Positions 24,965 to 33,941 are shown, counted from the first letter of the stretch. The stretch: DNA of 51,947 bases from Paractinoplanes rishiriensis (GCF_016862375.1 NZ_BOMV01000024.1:1-51947), one strand, 5' to 3'. Program-made: numbers and translations. The notes: generated from the sequence alone by a model not told the origin.

Positions 24965-26016
24965 TACTCGCCCACGCCGGACTCTTCGTACGCCTCGAAC
25001 ACGATCCGCAGCGTGTCGATGCCGCTCTTGAGGTCGCCCACGTACGGGCTGACCGACAGCGTGCCGACGCCGGCCGCCGCGTACTGCCGGATCCGCTCGA
25101 CGATCACCGGCTTGGGCCCGACGATCGAGGTGCGCTCGATGAACTCCTGCGGCACCGCCTCGGCGGCCTCGGCCTTCTGCCCGGACAGGTAGAGGTCCTG
25201 AATCGTGCGGGCCGCGTCCGGGTAGCCCATCCGGACCGCCAGCTGGTTGTAGAAGTTCTGCTCGCGGCTGCCCATGCCGCCGACGTACAGCGACGCGTAC
25301 GGCCGGATGACGTCGGCGCACCAGGCCACGTTGTCGCCGACCACCACCGGCACGGTCGGCGCCACGTCGAAGCCGGTCAGGCCCAGCCCGTGCTTGGCCC
25401 GGCCGCGCTCGATGTGCTGGAGGTACTCGCCCGCGGCGTCCGGCGCGAAGAAGATCGCCAGCCAGCCGTCGGCGATCTCGCCGGCCAGTTCCAGGTTTTT
25501 CGGGCCGACCGCGGCCAGATAGATCGGGACCGCCGGGCGGGGCGGATGGAAGCCGAGCTTGAGCGGCTTGCCGGGGCCGTCCGGCAGGGGCAGCGTGTAG
25601 TGTTCGCCGGCGTACGACACCGGCTGCCGGGCGACCGCCATCTTGACGATGTCGACGTACTCCCGGGTGCGGCCCAGCGGCTTGCCGAAGCGGACCCCGT
25701 GCCAGCCCTCGGACACCTGCGGGCCGGAGACACCGAGGCCGAGCCGGAACCGGCCGCCGGACAGGGTGTCGATGGTGGCCGCGGTCATCGCGGTCATGGC
25801 CGGGGTGCGGGCCGGGATCTGCATGACGGCCGAGCCCAGGTCGATCTGCTCGGTTTGGCCGGCGATCCAGCTGAGCATGCTGACCGCGTCGGACCCGTAC
25901 GCCTCGGCCGCCCAGACCACCGAGTAACCGAGCCGGTCGGCCTCCTGGGCCATCGCGAGGTGGTCGGCCGGCGTGGTCCACGCCGACTGATATCCGAGGT
26001 TGAGTCCGAGTCGCAC
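24964..26016 (-). CDS. LLM-class F420-dependent oxidoreductase
   Basis: A 350-residue luciferase-like monooxygenase. The family pattern is clear: LGLNLGYQSAW at the N-terminus, LGYSVVWAAEAYGSD, DLGSAVMQIPARTPAMTAMT, SGGRFRLGLGVSGPQVSEGW and IYLAAVGPKNLELAGEIADG. This subgroup is usually F420-dependent in Actinobacteria, in line with the mycothiol background. The start is GTG at 26016 with only a weak binding site. It is the first gene of an operon with the histidine phosphatase. Substrate unknown. Confidence 0.9.
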   Translation of the reverse strand: MRLGLNLGYQSAWTTPADHLAMAQEADRLGYSVVWAAEAYGSDAVSMLSWIAGQTEQIDLGSAVMQIPARTPAMTAMTAATIDTLSGGRFRLGLGVSGPQVSEGWHGVRFGKPLGRTREYVDIVKMAVARQPVSYAGEHYTLPLPDGPGKPLKLGFHPPRPAVPIYLAAVGPKNLELAGEIADGWLAIFFAPDAAGEYLQHIERGRAKHGLGLTGFDVAPTVPVVVGDNVAWCADVIRPYASLYVGGMGSREQNFYNQLAVRMGYPDAARTIQDLYLSGQKAEAAEAVPQEFIERTSIVGPKPVIVERIRQYAAAGVGTLSVSPYVGDLKSGIDTLRIVFEAYEESGVGE

Positions 26017-26124
26017 GTTTGCAGCCTACTGACCTACGGAGCGTTATTTCCCGTCCGGTAACCGACGCGGTTGACCTGGGCCGGAGCATTTCGTCAAGGG
26101 GCGTCTCTGAATAAGGTTCACTAC

Positions 26125-27102
26125 ATGCAACAGCGACCGCTCGGCCGAAGCGGGCTGGGGGTCTCGCGGCTCGCCCTCGGCACCATGACCTGGGGCCGGG
26201 ACACCGACCCCGACGACGCGGCCGCCCAGCTCAAGCTCTATCTCGAGGCCGGCGGCACGACGCTCGACACGGCCGACGTGTACGGCGACGGCGACGCCGA
26301 GTCGGTGATCGGCTCGCTGCTCGACCACCTGGTGCCGCGGGACGAGGTGGTGATCGCCACCAAGGCCGGGCTGACTCCGCACGGTTACCGCCGCCGGGAC
26401 GGTTCCCGGGGCAATCTGCTGCGTTCGCTCGACCTGTCGCTGCGCCGGCTCGGCACCGACTACGTCGACCTGTGGCAGGTGCACGGCTACGACCCGCAGA
26501 CCCCGGTCGAGGAGACCCTGGCGGCCCTCGACCACGCGGTGACCAGCGGCCGGGTGCGCTACGTCGGGGTGTCCAACTTCGCCGCCTGGCAGACCGCGCG
26601 GGCCGCCACCTGGCAGTCGGCATACCCGGGCCGGGCCCCGATAGTGGCCGCCCAGATGGAATACTCGCTGCTCGAACGCGGCATCGAGCGGGAACTGCTG
26701 CCGGCCGCCGCGGCGCTCGGCTTCGGCGTGCTGGCCTGGTCGCCGCTGGGCCGCGGGGTGCTGACCGGCAAATACCGCAACGGCCGCCCGCTGGATTCGC
26801 GGGCTGCCACCGAGCACCTGGCCCCGTTCGTGCAGACCTACCTGGAGCCGCGCAGCTCGAGCATCGTGCAGGCGGTGGTGACCGCGGCCGCCGGCCTCGG
26901 GGTGTCGCCGCTCGAGGTGGCCATCGCCTGGGTGCGCGACCGGCCCGGGGTGGCCGCGCCGATCCTGGGTGCCCGCACCGCGGCCCAGCTGCAGGGCGTG
27001 CTGCAGAGCGAGGATCTGACCCTGCCGGCCGAGATCGCCACGGCGCTCGACGACGTGTCGGCCATCGACGTGGGCTATCCCGAGCGCGACGGCGAGGGCT
27101 GA
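26125..27102 (+). CDS. Aldo/keto reductase
   Basis: A 325-residue NADP-type aldo/keto reductase. The catalytic tetrad is D48 and Y53 (LDTADVYGDG), K80 (VIATKAG) and H120 (LWQVHGYD). The GVSNFAAWQ and LLERGIERE blocks and the C-terminal PILGARTAAQL cofactor region are also present. The ATG at 26125 begins the conserved MQQRPLGRSGLGVSRLALGT. It is followed by a histidine kinase gene after 7 bp, so it may be in the same transcript. Substrate unknown. Confidence 0.92.
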   Translation: MQQRPLGRSGLGVSRLALGTMTWGRDTDPDDAAAQLKLYLEAGGTTLDTADVYGDGDAESVIGSLLDHLVPRDEVVIATKAGLTPHGYRRRDGSRGNLLRSLDLSLRRLGTDYVDLWQVHGYDPQTPVEETLAALDHAVTSGRVRYVGVSNFAAWQTARAATWQSAYPGRAPIVAAQMEYSLLERGIERELLPAAAALGFGVLAWSPLGRGVLTGKYRNGRPLDSRAATEHLAPFVQTYLEPRSSSIVQAVVTAAAGLGVSPLEVAIAWVRDRPGVAAPILGARTAAQLQGVLQSEDLTLPAEIATALDDVSAIDVGYPERDGEG

Positions 27103-27109
27103 GGCGCTC

Positions 27110-28252
27110 GTGCTGCTGCGGCGCGCGGTCTTTCTGCTGCTCGGTGCGGTGGTGCTGCTCCCCTGTGCGCTGGTCGCCGGGGTGCTGGTGCAGGCGGTCC
27201 GGGCCGGCGACCCGGGCGGCCTGATCACCGGACTGGTGGCGCTGACCGCGGCGGCGGTGCCCCCGTTCCTGGCCGGCACCCGCGAGTTGGAGATCGCCGC
27301 GACCCGGGCCCTGCTCGGCACCGACCTGCCGCCGCCGGAGCCGGGCCGGCCGGCGCTGGAGACCCGGTTGCGGGCGGCACTGTGGTTCGGCCTGCATCTG
27401 GTGACCGGTGGCCTGGTGGCCGCGGCGCTGGTGGTCGCGGTGCCGCTGGCCCTGCTGGCCTTCACCGAGCGGCTCGGCATCACCCGCGGCCAGCTGGGCG
27501 GCGACCGGTGGCTCTGGACCGCGGCCGGGGTGGCGCTGCTGGCGGCCACCTTCTACGCGACGAAGTGGCTGGGCGCGCTGGCCCACGCGATGGCGCCGGT
27601 GCTGCTCGGGCCGTCGCCGGCCGAGCGGGAGGCGGCGCTCGCGGCCCGGGAGCGGGCGCTGGCCGACCGCAACCGGCTGGCCCGCGAGCTGCACGACTCG
27701 GTGGGGCACGCGCTGACCGCGACCACCCTGCAGGCGGGCGCGGCGCGGGCCGTGTTCGACCGCGATCCGGAGTTCGCCCGGCGCGCGCTCGGCGCGATCG
27801 AGGAACTGGGCCGCACCGCACTCGACGAACTGGACGCGGTGCTGGGGGTGCTGCGCGACGACGCGCCCGACCGGACTACCACGCCCAACCTGGGGGTGCT
27901 GCGCGACGACCCGGCCGGCCGGACCACCGCGCCCACTCTCGACGACCTGGGCCGGCTGCTCACCGACGAGATCACGGCCGAGGTCGCGGCCGTCGACGTG
28001 CCCGAGCCGGTGTCCCGGGAGGCATACCGGATCGTGCAGGAGAGCCTCACCAACGCGGCCCGGCACGGCGCCGGCGAGGTCCGGCTGCGGCTCGGCGTGG
28101 AGGGCGATCGGTTGATCATCGAGGTCCGGAACCGGCTCGCGGCCGGCCGGGGTGTCACCGGGATGCGCGAGCGGGTGATGCTGCTCGGCGGCGACCTGAC
28201 CGCCGGACCGGACGGCGAGGAGTGGCGGCTCCGGGTGCGGCTGCCGTGCTGA
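27110..28252 (+). CDS. NarL-type sensor histidine kinase
   Basis: A 380-residue membrane kinase. Four hydrophobic segments lie in residues 1-165. The HisKA_3 phosphoacceptor motif is ARELHDSVGHALTATTLQAG with H195. The HATPase_c N-box is RIVQESLTNAARHG (about 307-320), and a degenerate G-box is GRGVTGMRERVMLLGG. No sensor domain beyond the helices is visible. A 16-residue stretch after the DHp domain is tandemly duplicated (245-276). The start is a GTG just after the aldo/keto reductase. Its stop overlaps the response regulator gene. Confidence 0.92.
   Translation: MLLRRAVFLLLGAVVLLPCALVAGVLVQAVRAGDPGGLITGLVALTAAAVPPFLAGTRELEIAATRALLGTDLPPPEPGRPALETRLRAALWFGLHLVTGGLVAAALVVAVPLALLAFTERLGITRGQLGGDRWLWTAAGVALLAATFYATKWLGALAHAMAPVLLGPSPAEREAALAARERALADRNRLARELHDSVGHALTATTLQAGAARAVFDRDPEFARRALGAIEELGRTALDELDAVLGVLRDDAPDRTTTPNLGVLRDDPAGRTTAPTLDDLGRLLTDEITAEVAAVDVPEPVSREAYRIVQESLTNAARHGAGEVRLRLGVEGDRLIIEVRNRLAAGRGVTGMRERVMLLGGDLTAGPDGEEWRLRVRLPC
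27842..27937 (+). repeat. 48-bp in-frame tandem duplication in the kinase gene
   Basis: Two adjacent 48-bp units encode LGVLRDDAPDRTTTPN and LGVLRDDPAGRTTAPT. The first 21 bases of the two copies are identical and the rest differ at several positions. The duplication lengthens the loop between the dimerisation helix and the ATPase domain. Confidence 0.8.
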
Positions 28253-28884
28253 GCGTGCTGATCGTCGACGACGACGAGCTGATCCGGGCCGGGCTGCGGG
28301 CGATCATCGAGGCCGAGGACGACCTCACCGTGGTCGGCGAGGTGCCGGACGGCTCCGAGGTGGTTGCGGCGGCGGTCCGGCTGCGCCCGGCCGTCATTCT
28401 GATGGATGTACGCATGCCCCGGGTCGACGGCATCCAGGCGACCCGGTTGCTGCTGGACCGGGTGCCCGACCCGCCCCGGGTGCTGGTGCTCACCACGTTC
28501 GAGAACGACGAGTACGTGTACGAGGCCCTCCGCGCCGGCGCCGGCGGCTTCCTGCTGAAACGGGCCCGGCCCGCGCAGATCGTCGAGGCGGTGCGGGTGG
28601 TCGGCGGCGGCGAGTCGCTGCTGTTCCCGGCGGCCGTGCGCCGGCTGGCCGCCGCGTACGGACCGGCCGAGGCCCGGCTGCCCGGCGCGCGGCTGACCGA
28701 GCGGGAGGCCGAGGTGCTGGCCCTGATGGCCGACGGCCTGTCCAACGCGGAGATCGCCGGCCGGCTGTTCCTCGGCGTCGAGACGGTCAAGACGCACGTC
28801 GGCAGCATCCTGGGCAAGCTCGGGGTCCGGGACCGGACCCAAGCGGTCGTGGTCGCGTACCGCTCCGGATTTATCTCCCCCTAG
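28246..28884 (+). CDS. NarL/LuxR-family response regulator
   Basis: A 212-residue regulator. The receiver domain has the acidic pocket IVDDDE, the phosphoacceptor D54 (ILMDVRMPR), and the conserved Lys in GFLLKRA. The C-terminal LuxR helix-turn-helix reads LTEREAEVLALMADGLSNAE and VETVKTHVGSILGKL. The GTG at 28246 overlaps the kinase stop by 7 bp; a second GTG at 28255 is an alternative start. With the kinase it forms a complete two-component system; targets may include the adjacent membrane protein gene. Confidence 0.93.
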   Translation: MLSVLIVDDDELIRAGLRAIIEAEDDLTVVGEVPDGSEVVAAAVRLRPAVILMDVRMPRVDGIQATRLLLDRVPDPPRVLVLTTFENDEYVYEALRAGAGGFLLKRARPAQIVEAVRVVGGGESLLFPAAVRRLAAAYGPAEARLPGARLTEREAEVLALMADGLSNAEIAGRLFLGVETVKTHVGSILGKLGVRDRTQAVVVAYRSGFISP

Positions 28885-28947
28885 AGAGGGACGCGCCCCG
28901 CTCCCCGGAGGGATCACCCAGGCTCGCGTCTTCGCGAGTGTCGAGGC

Positions 28948-29994
28948 ATGACCAAATTTCTCGCGGCCGGCTGGTCGGCCGCCTACGCCACGATCGCGCT
29001 CGGCTGGACGATCACCGGTCGCGGCTTTCCGTTCGGGCCGGACGACCCGGGCCGGGACGGCAGCCCGCTGCGCAACCTGGACCCGGGAATCGGGGCGCCG
29101 CTGTTCGCCGCGGTGCTGGCGATCACCACGGTGGTCCTGCTCGTCATGGCCGGACGGGAACTGCCGCGCGGGCCGGCCCGGACCGCGCTGCTCACCTGGA
29201 TGTGGCTGGTGATCGCCGCCCTGCTGCTGGTGGTGCCGGACATCCGGCTGCTGATGATCACCGGATACGTCCCGATCCTGATCGTCGGTTTTCCCTTCGG
29301 CTACCCGCCGGTGGACTACTCCGAGATTCTCACCTGGGTCCTCGGCAACCAGGCCTTCGCGGTGGCCGGTGGCCTGCTGCTGTGCCGGACCGTGCTGCGC
29401 TGGCAGTTCCGCACCGCCGGGGCCTGCGCCGACTGCGGCCGGCCGGCGCTGTCCGGGCCGGTCCGGTGGGGACCGGCGGTCACCTACGTCGCCGCGGTGA
29501 TCCCGCTGCTCTACGCGGTCAGCCGGGTCGGCTGGGCGCTCGGCATCCCGGTCGGCGTCACCCCGGAGTTCCTCGACGAACTGCGGCGCACCGGCCTGGT
29601 CTGGGCCGGCCTGGGCCTCGGCCTGTTCGCGATCGCCGGCTCGATCCTCACGCTCGGCCTCGTGCAGCGCTGGGGTGAGGTGTTCCCGCGCTGGATGGTG
29701 GGGCTGGCCGGTCGTCGGGTGCCGATCCGGCTCGCCACGATCCCGGCCACGCTGGTCGCCGTCTTCGTGGGTTCCGCCTCGGTGGCGCTGGCCGCCGATC
29801 CGGAGAGCTGGCGCACGATCCTGACGCCGGACGGCCTGGCCAGCGCGCCGTGGGTCACCTGGCCGGCGTGGAGCGTGGCGCTCGGTGCCGCGACCCTGGC
29901 CTACTATCTGCGCCGCCGCCCGGCCTGCGAAATGTGTGGCGTAGGAGATCCCCCCGCAGGGGTAGTGCCGGTCACGCAGGCGGGCGCATATTAG
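28948..29994 (+). CDS. Polytopic membrane protein with two Cys-x2-Cys motifs
   Basis: A 348-residue protein with about eight hydrophobic segments. A cytosolic-looking loop carries CADC (C160, C163), and the C-terminal tail carries CEMC (C327, C330). The two motifs may together bind zinc or another metal. The family is not recognised. It starts 63 bp after the response regulator, close enough to be a target or an operon member. The short leader before it contains a small hairpin near 28920-28942 (CTCGCG / CGCGAG). Confidence 0.75.
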   Translation: MTKFLAAGWSAAYATIALGWTITGRGFPFGPDDPGRDGSPLRNLDPGIGAPLFAAVLAITTVVLLVMAGRELPRGPARTALLTWMWLVIAALLLVVPDIRLLMITGYVPILIVGFPFGYPPVDYSEILTWVLGNQAFAVAGGLLLCRTVLRWQFRTAGACADCGRPALSGPVRWGPAVTYVAAVIPLLYAVSRVGWALGIPVGVTPEFLDELRRTGLVWAGLGLGLFAIAGSILTLGLVQRWGEVFPRWMVGLAGRRVPIRLATIPATLVAVFVGSASVALAADPESWRTILTPDGLASAPWVTWPAWSVALGAATLAYYLRRRPACEMCGVGDPPAGVVPVTQAGAY

Positions 29995-29999
29995 ACCGC

Positions 30000-30191
30000 A
30001 TGGACTACGAATACGCGCCGCTGCGGTTGCCCTCAAATGTCGACAGGTTGACCGCGGCGGCGCAGCTCGCCATTCAGGCGGAGTTTTCCGGATGGGAGCT
30101 GGCGCGGGTCCAGCTCTTCCGGGACGGCACCCGCAAAGTGATGCTCCGCCGCCGGATCCAGCCTAACCCCCAGCCGGGACTCAGTTACTAG
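30000..30191 (+). CDS. DUF5703 family small protein
   Basis: A 63-residue protein with the conserved DUF5703 pattern MDYEYAPLRLPSNVDRLTAA followed by FSGWELARVQLFRDGTRKVM. It is very common in Actinobacteria close to the M20 peptidase gene, as here. It begins 5 bp after the membrane protein gene. Function unknown. Confidence 0.85.
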   Translation: MDYEYAPLRLPSNVDRLTAAAQLAIQAEFSGWELARVQLFRDGTRKVMLRRRIQPNPQPGLSY

Positions 30192-30198
30192 CCAACCC

Positions 30199-30870
30199 TC
30201 AGTGGTTGTGCCCGGCGTGATCCTCTTCCTCGTCCGACAGGAAGGGGTGCTCGTCGAGCCTGCCCACCAGCAGGTCGCCCTCCCTGGGCGCGAACGGCCC
30301 GTCGCCGTCGGAGTCCTCGTACGCCTCCAGGTCGAGCGGCTCAGTGATCTCGCTGACCGTGAGCAGCCCGTCGAGCGGCTCGAGCTCCGGCACATCCAGC
30401 GACGACAGCGATCCGTCGCCGGCCTGGAGCAACTCCAGCACCGCCTCGCCGACCGATTCCACGGGGCCCGCGTCCTCGTCCTCCGGCACCGAGTTGCGCC
30501 GCGCCACGTCGGCCACCCGGAGCAGCGCCGACACGCTCGGCACCCGGTAGTCGCGGCGCTGCCGCACCGAGATCACCTGCGGGTACGGGTCGGTCGAGTC
30601 GCCCGGCTCGGAACCGTCGATGCCCAGGCCGAACCGGTGGTCCGCCTCGTCCGGGTCGATCGACTCGACATCCCAGGGCGTGACCTCACCGAAGGCGTCC
30701 AGCAGCTTCTCGTCGTACGCGAACGAGGCGTTGTTCAGATCGACGTACGCCTGCCAGACGTCGTCGTCGTCGATTCGGCCGGCGGCCGACTTGACCGCCG
30801 CGAGGTGCGCCCGGGCAGCCTCCACGACACGGTCGAGGGCGGCGTCGAGCTCCGCGTTCTGGTCGGTCAT
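30199..30870 (-). CDS. Conserved actinobacterial acidic protein
   Basis: A 223-residue, strongly acidic, probably cytoplasmic protein with no membrane segments. A helical N-terminal half (LDAALDRVVEAARAHLAAVK) with YVDLNNASFAYDEKLLDAFG is followed by a segment RQRRDYRVPSVSALLRVADV and a C-terminal acidic tail ending in DEEEDHAGHNH, which could bind metal. An AAGGA site precedes the ATG. It lies between the DUF5703 gene and the M20 peptidase, a conserved actinobacterial arrangement. Function unknown. Confidence 0.75.
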   Translation of the reverse strand: MTDQNAELDAALDRVVEAARAHLAAVKSAAGRIDDDDVWQAYVDLNNASFAYDEKLLDAFGEVTPWDVESIDPDEADHRFGLGIDGSEPGDSTDPYPQVISVRQRRDYRVPSVSALLRVADVARRNSVPEDEDAGPVESVGEAVLELLQAGDGSLSSLDVPELEPLDGLLTVSEITEPLDLEAYEDSDGDGPFAPREGDLLVGRLDEHPFLSDEEEDHAGHNH

Positions 30871-30891
30871 CGATGTAGGTCCTTCCGGGAA

Positions 30892-32199
30892 TCAGCTGTT
30901 TCGGAGCAGACGGTCGAGCACACGCACGCCGAACTTTAGTCCCTCCACCGGGACCCGCTCGTCGATGCCGTGGAACAGCGCCGCGAAGTTCAGGTCGGCC
31001 GGGAGCCGCAGCGGCGCGAAGCCGAAACAGCGGATCCCGAGCGTCGCGAACGCCTTGGCGTCGGTGCCACCGGACATCAGGTACGGCACGGTACGCGCAC
31101 CCGGATCCTCGGCACGCAGCGCGGCGCCCATGGCGTCCACCAGCGGCCCGCCGAACTCGGTCTCCACGGCCGGCTGCCGGTGCATGTGCTCGATCTCGAT
31201 GTCCGGCCCGATGATCTCGCGCAGCTCGGCCAGGAACGACTCGGCCTGACCGGGCAGCGTGCGGCAGTCGACGGTGGCCGACGCCTTGCCCGGGATCACG
31301 TTGTCCTTGTAGCCGGCCTCGAGCCGGGTCGGGTTGGCCGTGTTGCGGATGGTGGCGCCGATCAGGTTGGCGATCGGGCCGAGCTTGGCCACCGCGATCT
31401 CCGGGTCGTCCGGGTCGAGGTCGATGCCGAGCGCGTCGCCCACCTCCTGCAAGAACGTGCGCACGGTCGGGGTCAGCACCACCGGGAAGCGGTGCCGGCC
31501 GACCGCCGCGACCGCCTCGGCCAGCGCGGTGACCGCGTTGTCGTCGTGGATGAACGAGCCGTGCCCGGGCCGGCCGGTGGCGTGCAGGCGCAGCCAGTCC
31601 AGGCCCTTCTCGGCGGTCTGCACCAGATAGAGGCGCAGGTTGTCGTTCACCGTGTAGGAGTACCCGCCGACCTCGCCGATCGCCTCGGTGCAGCCCTCGA
31701 ACAGGTCACGGTGCTCCCGGACCAGCCACTGCGAGCCGTACTCCATCCCGGCCTCCTCGTCGGCCGTGAAGGCGAGCACGATGTCGCGCGGCGGTACGTA
31801 GCCGGTGCGCTGCCAGTCCCGGACCACGGCGAGCATCATCGCGTCGAAGTCCTTCATGTCGATCGCGCCGCGGCCCCAGAGATAGCCGTCCTTCTCCGCA
31901 CCGGCGAACGGCGGGACGGACCACTCGCTCGCGTCCGCCGGCACAACATCAAGATGACCGTGTACGAGGAGAGCGCCGCGGGTCCGGTCCGCGCCGGGGA
32001 TCCGGGCCACCAGGTTGGCCCGTTTCGGCGCCGACTCGTGCAGCTCGAAGTCGAGGCCCACCTCGGCGAGCTGCGCGGCGACGTACTCGGCGGCGACCCG
32101 CTCGCCGGCCGTGGTGCGCGGGTCGCCGGTGTTGGTGGTGTCGATGCGCAGCAGGTCACGGCAGATGCCGGTGACCTCGTCGGCGGCGGTGGTCGTCAT
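30892..32199 (-). CDS. M20/M28-family metallopeptidase (ArgE/DapE-like)
   Basis: A 435-residue zinc amidohydrolase. Metal and catalytic residues are H82 and D84 (VHGHLDVVPAD), D114 (GRGAIDMKD), E148/E149 (DEEAGMEYGS) and the C-terminal HGIDERV region, and the lid domain is in place (RPGHGSFIH). The start at 32199 gives MTTTAADEVTGICRDLL, with GAAGGGCGG upstream. It is probably a dipeptidase or N-acyl-amino-acid deacylase. The acidic hypothetical gene begins 21 bp downstream on the same strand and may be co-transcribed. Confidence 0.92.
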   Translation of the reverse strand: MTTTAADEVTGICRDLLRIDTTNTGDPRTTAGERVAAEYVAAQLAEVGLDFELHESAPKRANLVARIPGADRTRGALLVHGHLDVVPADASEWSVPPFAGAEKDGYLWGRGAIDMKDFDAMMLAVVRDWQRTGYVPPRDIVLAFTADEEAGMEYGSQWLVREHRDLFEGCTEAIGEVGGYSYTVNDNLRLYLVQTAEKGLDWLRLHATGRPGHGSFIHDDNAVTALAEAVAAVGRHRFPVVLTPTVRTFLQEVGDALGIDLDPDDPEIAVAKLGPIANLIGATIRNTANPTRLEAGYKDNVIPGKASATVDCRTLPGQAESFLAELREIIGPDIEIEHMHRQPAVETEFGGPLVDAMGAALRAEDPGARTVPYLMSGGTDAKAFATLGIRCFGFAPLRLPADLNFAALFHGIDERVPVEGLKFGVRVLDRLLRNS

Positions 32200-32230
32200 C
32201 CGCCCTTCATACCAGCCGGGGTTTGACGGG

Positions 32231-32839
32231 ATGTTGCTACCGGGTACTGCGGCGGCCGTGTCCTCCCTCAATCTGCCCCCGCTGCCGCCGGTCGGCGGCG
32301 AGACCACCGGCCGCAACGTCGTCGACCTGCTGGCCGAACAGCATCGCGAGCTGGTCGAGCTCTCCGACCGGCTGGCCGCCGAGCCGGACGACCGCCGGCT
32401 GGCCGACGTACTGATCGCCACGATCTCCCGGCACCTGTCCGCCGAGGAGCAGTACCTCTATCCCGCGATCCGCTCGGCGGTGCCCGGCGGCGAGGAACTG
32501 GCCGACCGCGAGCTGGCCGAGGACCACGACCTGCTGGTCACGCTGCAGCGCCTGGACCGGGGCGAACAGGCCGCGACCGAGGTCGCCGAGGCGGTGCACC
32601 GGCACGTCGCGGCCGACGCCGAGGAGCTGCTGCCGGTGCTCACCCAGATGGTGTCGCACGAGGATCTGGTGCGGGTCGGCAACCGGATCGAGACGGCCGA
32701 GGAGGCCGCGCCGACCCGTCCGCACCCGGGCACGCCGTCCACCCCGCCGTGGAACAAGATCGTCGATCCGGCGGTGGCCGTCGTCGACAAATTCCGGGAT
32801 GTTGTCACACGGCGTACGACGTACAGTCGCGATTTGTAA
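32231..32839 (+). CDS. Hemerythrin-like (HHE) domain protein
   Basis: A 202-residue protein with an HHE four-helix bundle: LLAEQHRELVELSDRLAA, ATISRHLSAEEQYLYPAIRS, ELAEDHDLLVTLQRLDRG and EAVHRHVAADAEELLPVLTQ carry the spaced His and Glu residues that bind a diiron centre. The C-terminal 50 residues are Pro-rich and basic. ATG at 32231 is used; a GTG eleven codons later is possible. It is divergent from the M20 gene with 31 bp between starts. It may sense or bind oxygen, NO or iron. Confidence 0.85.
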   Translation: MLLPGTAAAVSSLNLPPLPPVGGETTGRNVVDLLAEQHRELVELSDRLAAEPDDRRLADVLIATISRHLSAEEQYLYPAIRSAVPGGEELADRELAEDHDLLVTLQRLDRGEQAATEVAEAVHRHVAADAEELLPVLTQMVSHEDLVRVGNRIETAEEAAPTRPHPGTPSTPPWNKIVDPAVAVVDKFRDVVTRRTTYSRDL

Positions 32840-32862
32840 CGTTACCAACGGGTTGCGTAACC
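32836..32862. promoter_or_regulatory. Palindromes upstream of the LysR gene
   Basis: GTAACGTTAC (32836-32845) is a perfect palindrome overlapping the stop codon of the hemerythrin-like gene. GGTTGCGTAACC (32851-32862) follows. GTTAC and GTAAC are also arranged as an inverted repeat across 32841-32861. They lie about 80-100 bp before the LysR start and could be its autoregulatory site. Confidence 0.45.
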
Positions 32863-32939
32863 GTTTTGTCACAAGTGGAGAATCTTTCACCTGTCTCCAG
32901 GGCTAGCCTTCGATGTCTCGGAGGTCCTAACGTCACGCT

Positions 32940-33932
32940 ATGAACCTGGAGCTGCGCCATCTCAAGGTGGTATGTGCCATCGCCGAGACCGGCAGCGTGA
33001 CCAAGGCAGCGTCGCAGCTCGGGCTCGCCCAGCCGGCCCTGACCGCTCAGCTGCAGCGAATCGAGCGCACCCTCGGCGGCCCGCTCTTCGAGCGCGACCG
33101 CCGCGGCGCCCGGCCCACCGCCCTGGGCGAGCTGGTGCTGGCCCGCGCCCGGGTGCTGCTGCCCGCCATGAAGGGCCTGCAGGACGAGGCGGCCCGGCTG
33201 GCCGGTGCCACCGGCACCGAAAAGATGAGCCGCTACCGGATCGGCGCCATCGGCGGTCCGATCCTCGGCGGCATGGTGCACCGGCTGTCCCAGGCACAGC
33301 CGGATGCTCAGGTGACCACCTATGCGACGTACTACGTCGAGGAACTGGCCAACATGGTGCTGGCCGGCAAGCTCGACTACGCGCAGGTGGGTGTCTGCGG
33401 GGACGCGATGCCCTCCGCCGAGTTCGGCCTGGTCTGGCAGACCATCGCGGTCGACGCGGTCTGCGTGCTGATGCCCGAGGACCACCCGATGGCCAAGGGC
33501 AACGACGTCGACCTGGCCGAACTGGCCGAGGAGCAGTGGGTCGGCGGCACCGGCGACGGCTGCTTCGCCGACTGCTTCGCGGCGGCCTGCGCCCGGGCCG
33601 GGTTCACCCCGCGCCGGGTGCTCGAGACCGACATCCGCGGCTGCGTCGACATGGTCGAGTCGGGCTCGGCCCTGGGCCTGTGCCAGCCGACGTTCCGGCC
33701 ACCGGCGGCGCTCACCCACCGCCCGATGCGCGGCGCGCCGCTGCGGTGGCGGCTCGTGCTCGGCTGGCACCCGGACTCCCCCGCGGCCCGCAACGCGTCC
33801 ACGCTGATGTCCATGGCCCAGGAGTCCTACCAGGAGGTCGTCGGGCGCAACCCGCAATACCTGGAGTGGATGGCCGACTATCCGCACCTGGGTGGCGCGG
33901 TAGACGGCCTCGCTCCGCTCGGTAACGTCTGA
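32940..33932 (+). CDS. LysR-family transcriptional regulator
   Basis: A 330-residue LysR regulator. The N-terminal winged helix-turn-helix is LRHLKVVCAIAETGSVTKAA, then SQLGLAQPALTAQLQRIERT, then GGPLFERDRRGARPTALGEL. The effector domain follows, with two Cys-containing stretches (DGCFADCFAAACARAGF) that are unusual for the family. No divergent target gene is visible, since the preceding gene reads in the same direction. The stop lies 9 bp from the convergent Clp gene. Confidence 0.92.
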   Translation: MNLELRHLKVVCAIAETGSVTKAASQLGLAQPALTAQLQRIERTLGGPLFERDRRGARPTALGELVLARARVLLPAMKGLQDEAARLAGATGTEKMSRYRIGAIGGPILGGMVHRLSQAQPDAQVTTYATYYVEELANMVLAGKLDYAQVGVCGDAMPSAEFGLVWQTIAVDAVCVLMPEDHPMAKGNDVDLAELAEEQWVGGTGDGCFADCFAAACARAGFTPRRVLETDIRGCVDMVESGSALGLCQPTFRPPAALTHRPMRGAPLRWRLVLGWHPDSPAARNASTLMSMAQESYQEVVGRNPQYLEWMADYPHLGGAVDGLAPLGNV

Positions 33933-33941
33933 CCGGCTTTT

